A DNA stretch of 64,000 nucleotides. Source: Planctomycetota bacterium (lineage in GTDB: Bacteria > Planctomycetota > SZUA-567 > JAFGGJ01). This document shows positions 17,055 through 25,352 of the stretch, piece by piece (the first letter of the stretch is position 1; each line of letters begins with the position of its first letter). Below the pieces are notes generated by a model. It had not been told where the DNA came from, did no database searches, and saw only the letters and a list, made by a program, of their open reading frames with translations. The stretch spans positions 1-64,000 of the forward strand of contig JAFGGJ010000016.1 of NCBI GenBank assembly GCA_016930595.1, read 5' to 3'. The translations under genes were made by a program, and so were the position numbers.

Positions 17055-18281
17055 ATGCGTTGTCCCAAGTGCGGTACTATCCAGCCCGACACCGACGACA
17101 AGTGCGACGTATGCGGGATGAGGCTGTCGGGTACCGACAAGGTCGGGGCTGAAACGGGCAAGACTTCCACGGTGCCGGACACACCTTTCGACGGGCCTTC
17201 CCGGCAAAACACAGCTCCCAGAAGAACGCCTCCTGGCATGCAATCGGAAGAGAATTCTGCTGCATCGCTATCCACAGGACCGGTACCGGCGCCGGGACAA
17301 ACATTCGAGAAACAAACAGAACCGACATCGCGGCAACCGGGAACCGGCATGCACAATATTGACAAACCGGCCGCGGTATTGCCCCCATTACCCATGACTG
17401 GACAAGGTGCAATACTGCCGCAAAAGCATCACGGCTCGACCGGGGGACGGGATTCGCAAGATATTTCCGCCGTCGGGACAGGACAGCCTTCCAGGCAGGC
17501 GGGCATATGCGACGTGTGCGGACAGCCTTTCCTGGTAAAGGACCTGATGCTGGTCCAGGGCCAGAACCTGTGCATCGGATGCCGTGAAGAGCTGCAGCAG
17601 AAGCTGATGAAGAAACCAGAGATTGCCGACGGAGCAAGGCCGACATCGCGGCATTCCGCTACCGGGCGCGTTCCCGCGTCCGGCCCGCAGGCGCAGGTAA
17701 AGAAGGCAAAGGCGTTGCTCAACTGGCCCGCGGTCCATCTGAATGACGCCGAACTGGATTACCAGAAGCTGTGGAAGAAGAACGCCAACATATCTGCGCC
17801 GCCGCCGATCAAGGAGAAATCATATGCGCTCGCCGGGTCGGCGATGAGCCTGCCCCTGGTACCAGGCCTGCTGTTGCTTGGCGGAGGAGGAGCACTGGTC
17901 TTCCTGTTCAACGGTGCGATTTTCAAGATCGCGGGGGCGGTGCTCGGCCTGCTGGGGCTTTGGCTCTGCGCAAAAGCCATTGACGGCCGCGCCAGCATCC
18001 GGCTTGACACGAAAGGCTTTTGGAAGGACGCTTTCATATCATCCACACGTGTACACTGGACGGTATTCAAGTCGGTGGAGATAAAAGAAAAGGCAATGCC
18101 GTCATTTCTGGGCAAGATGGCTTCAACGATATACTTTGAGGTGATCGAAACCAACAACAAGGTACATCGGATTGAAATACCGGTGTTCCTGGGAAACCTG
18201 CAATTGTCTCAACACGACTTTGACGCCCTGAAGAAACAGCTGGCGGCGGCGGCCGTCATGATGGGCGGCCGGTTAAAATAG
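17055..18281 (+). CDS. double zinc-ribbon membrane protein with C-terminal PH-like domain
   Basis: The 408-residue protein starts with a zinc ribbon (CPKCG ... CDVCG, residues 3-21). A proline-rich, probably disordered linker runs to about 150. A second four-cysteine motif CDVCG ... CIGC spans about 153-177. Two membrane helices lie at about 260-312 (LPLVPGLLLLGGGGALVFLF and the following stretch). The C-terminal 95 residues look like a bacterial PH-type beta domain (GFWKDAFISSTRVHWTVFKSVEI). I do not recognise a named family. The layout suggests a membrane sensor or scaffold with cytoplasmic metal-binding ends. ATG 17055 follows AAGGGGA. It converges with rluB, four bases away. Confidence 0.7.
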   Translation: MRCPKCGTIQPDTDDKCDVCGMRLSGTDKVGAETGKTSTVPDTPFDGPSRQNTAPRRTPPGMQSEENSAASLSTGPVPAPGQTFEKQTEPTSRQPGTGMHNIDKPAAVLPPLPMTGQGAILPQKHHGSTGGRDSQDISAVGTGQPSRQAGICDVCGQPFLVKDLMLVQGQNLCIGCREELQQKLMKKPEIADGARPTSRHSATGRVPASGPQAQVKKAKALLNWPAVHLNDAELDYQKLWKKNANISAPPPIKEKSYALAGSAMSLPLVPGLLLLGGGGALVFLFNGAIFKIAGAVLGLLGLWLCAKAIDGRASIRLDTKGFWKDAFISSTRVHWTVFKSVEIKEKAMPSFLGKMASTIYFEVIETNNKVHRIEIPVFLGNLQLSQHDFDALKKQLAAAAVMMGGRLK

Positions 18282-18285
18282 GTAT

Positions 18286-19050
18286 TCACCGGCTCCGCTT
18301 GCGCGGCCGGGTTCGTTTTGTCCCTGAAGCGGGGCCGGCAGTCTCGGCAGACGGGCCAAGCATTTTATTGACTCTGCGCGAATCCATAACGACGTAGTCG
18401 CCGACAGGAATTTTTCCCAGCCTGAATGGGCCGAACCTTGTGCGCATCAGGTTCTTGACTTTGAGCCCGACGCGTGCAAGCATGCGGCGCACCTGCCTGT
18501 TGACACCCTGAGTAAGGACGACATCCATTACGGCTCCGGAACGGGTTTTCTTCACAACGGTGAATTTGCCGAAGACCTTGCCTTCGGATAGGTGTATTCC
18601 TCCGGCCAGCTTGTTCAAGGTCTCGTCGTCAAGCTTGCCTTCGGCCATTACACGGTAGACTTTTTCGACTTTGTAACGCGGGTGCGTCAGCCGGTTGACG
18701 AGATCGCCGTCATTGGTAAGCAGGAGAAGGCCTGAGGAATCGGTATCCAGGCGGCCGGCGGAGAAGGTCCTGGGAACAGGCGGCACCAGGTCGAAGACGG
18801 TTCTGCGTGCGCCCTGCGGGTTGCGGCCGGAGACAACGCCTTTCGGCTTGTGCAGGAGGTAGTAGACGAAACCGTCCGGAGGTCTTACGGGCTTGCCTTC
18901 ACACACTACGCGATCCCCGGCAGGATCAACGTCATGCGCAGGGTTCGCGACGGGAACGCCGTTAACAAGAACGAGGCCCTGCTTGACGATCAAGCCGGCT
19001 TTTCTGCGGCTGGCAACACCGGCCCTGGCGAGGAAAAGCACAAGCCTCAC
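18286..19050 (-). CDS. rluB: ribosomal large-subunit pseudouridine synthase, RluB/RsuA family
   Basis: The 254-residue enzyme has an N-terminal S4 RNA-binding domain (LARAGVASRRKAGLIVKQG, residues 8-26). The RsuA/RluB catalytic loop GRLDTDSSGLLLLTNDG near residue 104 includes the catalytic aspartate, and the C-terminal part has QGVNRQVRRML. It isomerises a uridine in 23S rRNA, or 16S rRNA if it is an RsuA. The arginine- and lysine-rich tail is common in this group. Its start overlaps the stop of the HD-GYP regulator (ATGA), so it is the last gene of the argB-argD unit. Confidence 0.9.
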   Translation of the reverse strand: MRLVLFLARAGVASRRKAGLIVKQGLVLVNGVPVANPAHDVDPAGDRVVCEGKPVRPPDGFVYYLLHKPKGVVSGRNPQGARRTVFDLVPPVPRTFSAGRLDTDSSGLLLLTNDGDLVNRLTHPRYKVEKVYRVMAEGKLDDETLNKLAGGIHLSEGKVFGKFTVVKKTRSGAVMDVVLTQGVNRQVRRMLARVGLKVKNLMRTRFGPFRLGKIPVGDYVVMDSRRVNKMLGPSAETAGPASGTKRTRPRKRSR

Positions 19051-20108
19051 TGAGGCCTCTGGCCCTTGCTCCTGGCAAGGGCTTCTTTTCTCTCGGCACG
19101 CTTACGCTGCTCTTCTTCGAGAATCTCCACAAAGACAGATACGACGTTGCGGTCAAACTGGGTATCGCAGCACTTGATCATCTCGCTGATAGCCTCATCC
19201 TGCGAACGGGCGGTGGAATAAGGCCTGCGACTGGTAATGGCGTCATAGGCATCGGCGACCTGGAGGATCCTGGCGCCCAACGGGATTTCATCGCCTTTGA
19301 GGCCGTCCGGATAGCCGGAGCCATCAAAATTCTCATGGTGATACTTGATCCAGTTGATGACATCGCCGAGTTCTTCGATGGGATCCAGGATCGCGCCTGC
19401 GATTGCGGGATGCTTCTGGACAGCCTGCAATTCCTCTTCACTGAGGCGTCCCGGCTTGTTCAGGATGCGTTCCGCAACACCGATCTTGCCGAAGTCATGG
19501 AGGATGCCGGCGATCTGTATGAGTTCGATTTCATTCTCGCTGAAGCCCATTCTTCTGGCAATCTGGCGTGAATACTTGGCGACATTTTCCGAGTGGAAGC
19601 GCGTGTAGGAATCCTTGGCTTCAAGAGTCTTGGCCATTACCTGAAGAATATTGAGGAAGAGCTTCTGGTTACGCCTGGTGGTTCTGAGAAGCGTGCGCTG
19701 CATGTTGTCTTTGACCAGGACCTGCTTGACCTTGATAATCAGGACTTCAAGGTCGCCCGGTTTCACAAATACTTCTTCAGCACCCGATTCAAAACACTCC
19801 CGCACAACCTGCTTGTCTTCCCGGTCGGTATAGACGATAACCGGCACATTGAGGCGTACGATATCCCTTAGCACTTCGAGGCCGTCCCGGTCGGGAAGGC
19901 TGATATCGAGGATAACAAGCGCCGCCCGGCTTTCTCCTGTTCTGCCCGTGCCGACGAGGTGTTTCATGGCTTCTGCGGCGGTACCGGTGACTTCAATCCG
20001 TTCAAAGCCGGAGCGTTCCAAGACTTTTCTCAAGACGGCTGCCGAGCTGCGATCATCCTCAACTAGGATAATAGGGCGTTCCCTGATGTCAGCCGGGATT
20101 TCAGTCAT
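19047..20108 (-). CDS. response regulator with HD-GYP c-di-GMP phosphodiesterase domain
   Basis: This 353-residue protein has a receiver domain at about 12-130. It shows acidic residues in LVEDD, the phosphoacceptor aspartate in LVILDISLPDRDG, the switch threonine in IVYTDRED and the lysine in VFVKPGD. An HD-GYP domain follows at about 155-330 with FHSENVAKYS, GILHDFGKIG, HHENFDGSGYPDGLKGDEIPL and VADAYDA, all ligands intact. It should hydrolyse cyclic di-GMP under control of an unseen histidine kinase. A good GGGAG site precedes its ATG. It lies 17 bases after argD and overlaps rluB, so it is cotranscribed with housekeeping genes rather than with a kinase. Confidence 0.93.
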   Translation of the reverse strand: MTEIPADIRERPIILVEDDRSSAAVLRKVLERSGFERIEVTGTAAEAMKHLVGTGRTGESRAALVILDISLPDRDGLEVLRDIVRLNVPVIVYTDREDKQVVRECFESGAEEVFVKPGDLEVLIIKVKQVLVKDNMQRTLLRTTRRNQKLFLNILQVMAKTLEAKDSYTRFHSENVAKYSRQIARRMGFSENEIELIQIAGILHDFGKIGVAERILNKPGRLSEEELQAVQKHPAIAGAILDPIEELGDVINWIKYHHENFDGSGYPDGLKGDEIPLGARILQVADAYDAITSRRPYSTARSQDEAISEMIKCCDTQFDRNVVSVFVEILEEEQRKRAERKEALARSKGQRPQ

Positions 20109-20125
20109 TGCGTCTCCCGGACGGC

Positions 20126-21307
20126 CTAGAGAGTCTTCCCGAGTACTTTTTCAACCACGGCCAATCCCCTGTCGAGGATATCGTCTTCAATGGTAAGTGC
20201 GGGCAGGATCCTGAGCACGGTCTGATGAGTACAATTGATATTGACGCCTTGTTCGAGGCATCCGTCAACAACAGCCTTACCGGGGACTTCAAGTTCGATA
20301 CCCCACATGGCTCCCAGGCCCCGGACATCGCGGATCCCGTTGAATTTCTTCTGCCAGGCCGTGAACGTTTTGCGAAGTTTGTCGCCCAGAATGCCGGCCC
20401 TCTTGAGCAGCTTGCCTCTTTCTATGGCCCTTATGACGGCAAGGCCAGCGGCGCAGGCTATGGAATTACCGCCGAAAGTGGAGGCGTGCGTACCTGGAAC
20501 CAGCAAGTCGGCGATGCGCGTAGAGGCCAGGATGGCACCGATAGGCATGCCGCCGCCAAGCGCCTTGGCCATGCACATGATATCGGGCTGAACGTCATAG
20601 TGTTTGAAGGCGAACCATTCGCCGGTTCGCGCAAAACCAGTCTGGACTTCGTCGAATATCAGAAGGACATCCCGTTCACGGGTGAGCCGTCTGAGCCCGG
20701 CGATATAGTCCGGGGCAGCGATATTGACCCCACCCTCGCCCTGTACAGGTTCCAGGAGTACGGCGACGGTTTCATCGTCTACGGCGTTGCTGACGGCACC
20801 CAAATCGTTGAAAGGCACGTAGGAAAAGCCCGGCACAAGAGGACGGAACTCACGCTGGTACTTTTCCTGGCCGGTGGCGGAAAGGGCGCCAAACGTTCTG
20901 CCGTGAAAGGAATTGTCCATGGAGACAACCTTGTAGCGGCGGTTGCCGCCATAGAGTCTGGCAAGCTTGAGGGCGCTTTCCACGGCTTCGGCACCTGAAT
21001 TGCAGAAGAAAACCTTGCCCGGAAAGGCCCTGTCAACTATCGCCTTGGCCAACTGGCCCTGTTCCGGAATATAGAAATTGTTGGGAACATGAAGAAGCCT
21101 GGCAGCCTGTTTCTTGACGGCGCGCACCACGCTCTTGTTGCAGTATCCGACAGTGCTGACCGCCCAGCCGGGGAAGAGGTCTATGTATTCTCTGCCATCG
21201 ACTCCGTACAGGATGGAACCTTCGGCCCTTTCAACGGCGATCGGCAAGCGGGAATAATTCGGCATGACAAAGCTGTCAAACAGGGCTTTTACATCATTGA
21301 AAGTCAT
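20126..21307 (-). CDS. argD: acetylornithine aminotransferase
   Basis: The 393-residue class III PLP aminotransferase converts N-acetylglutamate semialdehyde to N-acetylornithine. It shows FFCNSGAEAVESALKLAR (phosphate-binding loop), SFHGRTFGAL, LEPVQGEGG, the cofactor-binding aspartate in IFDEVQTGFARTG, and the Schiff-base lysine in MAKALGGGMPIGA. TFGGNSIACAAGLA follows. Length agrees with ArgD. Its ATG overlaps the argB stop (ATGA). ArgD and the related succinylornithine or GABA transaminases are hard to separate, but adjacency to argB settles the role. Confidence 0.95.
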   Translation of the reverse strand: MTFNDVKALFDSFVMPNYSRLPIAVERAEGSILYGVDGREYIDLFPGWAVSTVGYCNKSVVRAVKKQAARLLHVPNNFYIPEQGQLAKAIVDRAFPGKVFFCNSGAEAVESALKLARLYGGNRRYKVVSMDNSFHGRTFGALSATGQEKYQREFRPLVPGFSYVPFNDLGAVSNAVDDETVAVLLEPVQGEGGVNIAAPDYIAGLRRLTRERDVLLIFDEVQTGFARTGEWFAFKHYDVQPDIMCMAKALGGGMPIGAILASTRIADLLVPGTHASTFGGNSIACAAGLAVIRAIERGKLLKRAGILGDKLRKTFTAWQKKFNGIRDVRGLGAMWGIELEVPGKAVVDGCLEQGVNINCTHQTVLRILPALTIEDDILDRGLAVVEKVLGKTL

Positions 21308-22170
21308 GTTGTCTCCTCAACAATCTGTGTGCCCACGCCCTTATCGGTGAATATCTCAAGCAGGAGTGCATGAGGGAGATGCTCACCGACTATGTGGACT
21401 TTGCGTACACCCGACCTGACCGCTCCGATACTCGCTTCAACCTTGGGGATCATGCCGCCCGTAATAATCCCTTCAGCCTTCAGCCTGTCGACATCTCCCG
21501 GTGTTACGGTGCTGAGGACATCAGCGGCGTTGCCCGGCATCAGTATACCGGGGACATCGCTCATGAAAACGAGCTTTGATGCCTGGAGCCTGACGGCAAC
21601 CGCCAGGGCGCACGAATCAGCATTGATGTTGTACAGTCCACCGTCTTCGCCCCTGGCGATAGGAGCCACCACCGGTATGACGCCACCGACGGAAAGACGC
21701 TGGCAGAGATCCCTGTCCACGCCGGTGACTTCACCGACGCGCCCGAGATCGACGTCACCGGCCAGCTTTCTGGCAGTAAGGAAGCTGGACCCCCTGCCGT
21801 TCAAGGGGGTAGCTTGGCCGCCTTTGAGCCTGATAGTCTCTACGAGGCTGTTGGATATCTGGTCGATGAGAACATCGGCTGCGATTTTGAGCGTATTCTC
21901 ATCGGTATATCGCACGCCCGATACAAACCTGGGTTCGATACCGGCTTCTTCCATGGCCCTGGATATGGCTTTACCTCCGCCATGAACCACTACGGGCCAC
22001 ATGCCGACCTGCTCCATGAAAACTATATCGGTAACGACCGAATCCATGGCATTCCTGTCTTCCATGGCGGCCCCGCCGAGCTTGATGACAACAAACTGGT
22101 TGCGGAAAGAACGTATGTATGGCAATGCCTCAATGAGGACACGGGCCTTTTCTATGGCCTCAACGACCAT
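21304..22170 (-). CDS. argB: acetylglutamate kinase
   Basis: The 288-residue amino-acid kinase phosphorylates N-acetylglutamate, the second step of arginine synthesis. It has the glycine-rich VVIKLGGAAM, VVVHGGGKAIS, LNGRGSSFLTA, and the C-terminal ITGGMIPKVEAS that holds nucleotide- and substrate-binding residues. The N-terminal helix (AIEKARVLIEALPYIRSF) is the extension found in hexameric, arginine-inhibited ArgB, so feedback control by arginine is likely. GGAGG precedes the ATG and a near-consensus promoter lies at 22228-22256. It heads argB-argD-HD-GYP-rluB. Confidence 0.96.
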   Translation of the reverse strand: MVVEAIEKARVLIEALPYIRSFRNQFVVIKLGGAAMEDRNAMDSVVTDIVFMEQVGMWPVVVHGGGKAISRAMEEAGIEPRFVSGVRYTDENTLKIAADVLIDQISNSLVETIRLKGGQATPLNGRGSSFLTARKLAGDVDLGRVGEVTGVDRDLCQRLSVGGVIPVVAPIARGEDGGLYNINADSCALAVAVRLQASKLVFMSDVPGILMPGNAADVLSTVTPGDVDRLKAEGIITGGMIPKVEASIGAVRSGVRKVHIVGEHLPHALLLEIFTDKGVGTQIVEETT

Positions 22171-22227
22171 CGCTGTTTCCTCCGAATAACCTGGAACTCC
22201 GTATGGTGCGCGCCAGGATCGGATGCA

Positions 22228-22256
22228 ATTCTAAGCCATTCACAGGGGAATGTCAA
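22228..22256 (-). promoter_or_regulatory. strong promoter of argB-argD unit
   Basis: On the minus strand, perfect TTGACA (22256-22251), a 17-base spacer and TAGAAT (22233-22228) lie about 58 bases before the argB start. I see no clear ARG-box pair around it. Confidence 0.75.
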
Positions 22257-22282
22257 TTGATGCGGCAGCGCCAACCCATGCA

Positions 22283-22311
22283 TTGCCAAACGTTGAAAAG
22301 CATGCTATAAT
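22283..22311 (+). promoter_or_regulatory. strong promoter of the Ala-Gly repeat cassette
   Basis: TTGCCA, a 17-base spacer and a perfect TATAAT. Transcription would start near 22318, which rules out a GTG start at 22317 and supports ATG 22344. It diverges from the argB promoter with about 27 bases between the -35 boxes. Confidence 0.75.
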
Positions 22312-22343
22312 TCTTCGTGTTCGGGCAACAGAAAGGCCGGCGG

Positions 22344-22898
22344 ATGAGTAATGAAGCCCCCGGGGGCAACGGGAACCTGGCGATTTCGGACATTCAGTAT
22401 AAGACCACGGACACCGGACGCGGCGCATGGAAGGTCTATGTATATCAGAATGGGACGAGTTATCGAGAGTACAAGTCCCGCGCATCGGCATTCGGATGGC
22501 CGCTGGTCCACATGACTTTCGGCAGAAACCCGGAAACAGGCGCCCGGAAAGTGGCAATGGGAATAATCGCCATCGGCAGGATAGCCGTGGGGGGCGTGGC
22601 GATAGGGCAGTTGGCGCTGGGGATACTGACACTGGCACAGGCGGGAGCGGGAGTCCTGGTGCTGGCCCAGGCAGGACTGGGCTATGCCGGCATCGGCCAA
22701 CTCATTATGGCATACCAGTTTGCGGCCGGACAGGTGGTGGTTGCGCAAACCGCGATCGGCCAGATCGCCGTAGGAAAATACGCCTTGGGACAGATTGCAT
22801 GGGGCAAACATGTTATATCAACAAAACTACAGGATCCTGAAGCCGTGGAGTATTTCAGGGGGCTCTGGAACCGGATCATTTCCCTGGTAGGATGGTAA
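22344..22898 (+). CDS. membrane-associated protein with Ala-x-Gly repeats
   Basis: The 184-residue protein has a polar N-terminal 65 residues. About 85 residues follow of a repeating hydrophobic pattern with small residues every three to four positions (AIGRIAVGGVAIGQLALG, later AIGQIAVGKYALGQIAWG). A short amphipathic tail ends it. The repeat could form glycine-zipper membrane helices or a left-handed beta-solenoid-like sheet. I do not recognise a named family. AAAGG lies seven bases before the ATG. It is the first gene of a three-gene set with two further unknown membrane/exported proteins. Confidence 0.65.
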   Translation: MSNEAPGGNGNLAISDIQYKTTDTGRGAWKVYVYQNGTSYREYKSRASAFGWPLVHMTFGRNPETGARKVAMGIIAIGRIAVGGVAIGQLALGILTLAQAGAGVLVLAQAGLGYAGIGQLIMAYQFAAGQVVVAQTAIGQIAVGKYALGQIAWGKHVISTKLQDPEAVEYFRGLWNRIISLVGW

Positions 22899-22956
22899 TC
22901 CCGTGCCGGCCAGCCGAGTCGTATAAAAAATTCAGATACAGGGAAGGCGCCAGACA

Positions 22957-23628
22957 TTGAAAAAAGTGCTGCAGACCGTACTTGGGATCGTGCTGATACC
23001 CGTCGTATTTGTGCTGACTTCCGTTGCGTTCAGCGAGACAGGAGATGCCCTGAGCCGCGGGAGCTATCGCCTGGGACTGAACCACTGGGTCGTGGTGGGA
23101 GTGGCGGCATACGCCGTCGGGTTCATCTTTCTGGAAAAGAGTTCGCTGGGAGGACTCTTCCGATGGGAAGGCGTCGAAGCACTCTGGCGGAAAGGTATCG
23201 GCAAACGTGCACATCCCGGGCAACCCGAACCGGGAGAAGAGCAGCCGCCCCAGCCGGCCAAACCGTTGCGAATGGTTCCCTACTGCCTGCCGCTGTATGC
23301 TCTGACCGGCATCATTGCGGTAGGGATAATCGACCTTGTATGGGACCTGCGGCACTACGCCGAAATCCTGGGATTTGTCATGGGGTTCTTCTATGCACAT
23401 CACCTGGCATGGATAGGCAAGGATGTGCGGAGCGACCATCCTGACATAAAGGTTTTCGGCAAGGTGCTCACGCCCGTCATCATTTACATTGTGAATATTG
23501 AAATAATGCTGCTTGTTATAGCCCTGCTGGCACGCCGTTTGCACTGGATTGACGTAAACAAGGAGACTGTGCTCGAATCAGCAGACCTGCTGGAACGAAT
23601 CTGGAACTGGATAGGGAGGACGTTGTGA
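22957..23628 (+). CDS. polytopic membrane protein of unknown function
   Basis: This 223-residue protein has about five hydrophobic segments: an N-terminal one (LGIVLIPVVFVLTSVAF), WVVVGVAAYAVGFIFL, LYALTGIIAVGIIDLVW, ILGFVMGFFYAHHLAW, and VIIYIVNIEIMLLVIALLA. A proline-rich cytoplasmic or periplasmic loop lies near residues 88-104. No family is evident to me. The start is a TTG behind GGGAAGG. It sits 58 bases after the repeat protein and its stop overlaps the next gene's GTG, so the three genes likely act together at the envelope. Confidence 0.6.
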   Translation: MKKVLQTVLGIVLIPVVFVLTSVAFSETGDALSRGSYRLGLNHWVVVGVAAYAVGFIFLEKSSLGGLFRWEGVEALWRKGIGKRAHPGQPEPGEEQPPQPAKPLRMVPYCLPLYALTGIIAVGIIDLVWDLRHYAEILGFVMGFFYAHHLAWIGKDVRSDHPDIKVFGKVLTPVIIYIVNIEIMLLVIALLARRLHWIDVNKETVLESADLLERIWNWIGRTL

Positions 23629-24470
23629 TACGCCGGTGTTATCTCTGGCCGCTGCTGCTCCTGATCGGTGCTTCGGCGGGTGCACAGGCGGCAGAAGACC
23701 CGCCCGGCGACGGTGGCAAGCCCCGGATATGGATAGAGATCGAAACGTCTGAAGGCGCCGTAAGCCACATGGAACTGGTGGACATAGAGAAAGGCTGCTT
23801 CATACTGAAGACACTGGAAGGCATTAAATTCGACCTCGAACAGAACCAACTGACAAGCGTGAAAATCATGGGGACCGGAGACACTCCGCCATGGGACCGG
23901 ACAGATCCCGTCGAAGTAACGCCCGATTCCGAAAAGACGGCAAATGAAGAAGGGAGCCACGAACCGGCGAGGTCTCTACGACGCCCCTCTGAAGTAGAAC
24001 CGCTCGAACTGCCTGTCGCCACTCCCAGAAGCCCCGACTACGAGGAAAGGATCCGCAGGGCGCTCAACAGCCTCCGCCCCACGCCGGGGTCGTTCATTTA
24101 CGTGGCCAGCGTAAGGAAGCAGGGAAAGGACAAGGAAGCTGAAAGATACCTCAGGCTGCGGGTGAACATGGCGCAGGACATTGAGACCGTATCGGCAAAT
24201 GTGGGAATTCTGCTGCTGTTATGGGCCAGCCAGCGGATGCAGAAAGAGCAGATTGAGAAAAGCCTGAACGATCTGCTGCTGTCGATCAAGGATAACGGCG
24301 TCCGGAAGGATGCCAATGTGCTGTTGCTTTATATCAAGGAACATCCGGAAGTGCTGGAAGACGCCATGAGAAGATCCTCGCGGCCCGGGTTGCGGCTTGA
24401 CCGCGAGGACACCAGGCAGAACCGGTTCCGAAAACCCGTTGAAAGGGACTGGCGTCAACCGCCGCGCTGA
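23625..24470 (+). CDS. exported hypothetical protein
   Basis: The 281-residue protein has a clear Sec signal peptide (LWPLLLLIGASAGAQA, probable cleavage after AQA near residue 22). The first mature part looks like a small beta domain (IWIEIETSEGAVSHMELVDI), then a charged proline-containing linker. A mostly helical second half follows (VGILLLLWASQRMQKEQIEKSL) and an arginine-rich tail. I cannot name a family. The GTG start overlaps the upstream stop (GTGA), so translation is coupled to the membrane protein. It ends four bases from the convergent amidohydrolase stop. Confidence 0.6.
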   Translation: MIRRCYLWPLLLLIGASAGAQAAEDPPGDGGKPRIWIEIETSEGAVSHMELVDIEKGCFILKTLEGIKFDLEQNQLTSVKIMGTGDTPPWDRTDPVEVTPDSEKTANEEGSHEPARSLRRPSEVEPLELPVATPRSPDYEERIRRALNSLRPTPGSFIYVASVRKQGKDKEAERYLRLRVNMAQDIETVSANVGILLLLWASQRMQKEQIEKSLNDLLLSIKDNGVRKDANVLLLYIKEHPEVLEDAMRRSSRPGLRLDREDTRQNRFRKPVERDWRQPPR

Positions 24471-24474
24471 GTTT

Positions 24475-25329
24475 CTACGGAAGGTCCAACCCGAAGATAT
24501 CGCCGGCGTTTCTGTACCAGACCTTGTCTTTCGTATCGCGGTCGGCGCCCATGCCATCAAGCATGTTCCTTGTGAATTCAACAAGCCGTTCGGGAGGGGG
24601 ATTATCGGTCCCGAACATTGTCTTGCCGAGAACCTTCATCCCAGGCGTGTCTTCCGGAATAGGGAACGGAAGTTCCTTTACGTCGGGGCTGCCGGCATCC
24701 CTGAATGAGAAAAGCCTCCTGAAAAACTGCATACTCATGGTTCTGACGATACCTCCGGACAGGTCGAGATACACATTGTCATGGAAGTAAGCGGTCGCAA
24801 CCGCTTCAAGAAACCACGGAGCGCCCATATGCGCTGCAATCATCTTCATGTCCGGAAAAGCACGGCCCAGCGTGTCCAGCATGCCCGGGCGCATGTTCAT
24901 CATACTGACCGTCTTACCGCGCTGTTCGGGGCTTATCGAAAGAAAACCCGTATGGAACAGGACGGGCAGACCTTCCTTTTCTATCGTTTCGTAAAAAGGA
25001 TAGTAATCGGGGCTATCATAAGGTTGCAGCGTACCAATTATTTTAATGCCTCTGAACCCCTCCTGAACGGCCTTGTATATCACATCGACCGGCTCGGCAT
25101 CAACGTCCAGGTGATAGAGACCGATTATGAAATCCGGATGCCTTGCGATCTCGTCTTTCAGGACATCATTGCCCCGGCGACCCTCGATTCCCCGGAGGGC
25201 ACTCATTACGTAGTAGCGAATACCATAAGCCTGAGCACGTTTCTTCACTTCGTCAATGGTCTCGTAAGTGTGATAATGAGAGTGAACATTCACAATAGGG
25301 CAACCTTCGGGGTATTCCATACCCGGCAT
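24475..25329 (-). CDS. amidohydrolase family 2 (ACMSD-like TIM-barrel) protein
   Basis: The 284-residue protein has VNVHSHYHTYE near the N-terminus, where H-x-H metal ligands sit. FHTGFLS and IAAHMGAPWFLEAV follow in the middle, and MFGTDNPPPERL, with the metal-site aspartate, near the C-terminus. This pattern belongs to the amidohydrolase_2 family, whose members decarboxylate or hydrolyse lactones and aromatic acids. The substrate is unknown. It lies 23 bases behind a Gfo/Idh/MocA dehydrogenase, an arrangement common in sugar or inositol-type catabolism. Confidence 0.8.
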   Translation of the reverse strand: MPGMEYPEGCPIVNVHSHYHTYETIDEVKKRAQAYGIRYYVMSALRGIEGRRGNDVLKDEIARHPDFIIGLYHLDVDAEPVDVIYKAVQEGFRGIKIIGTLQPYDSPDYYPFYETIEKEGLPVLFHTGFLSISPEQRGKTVSMMNMRPGMLDTLGRAFPDMKMIAAHMGAPWFLEAVATAYFHDNVYLDLSGGIVRTMSMQFFRRLFSFRDAGSPDVKELPFPIPEDTPGMKVLGKTMFGTDNPPPERLVEFTRNMLDGMGADRDTKDKVWYRNAGDIFGLDLP

Positions 25330-25352
25330 CCTTCCTTCAGGCTAACGGCAGG

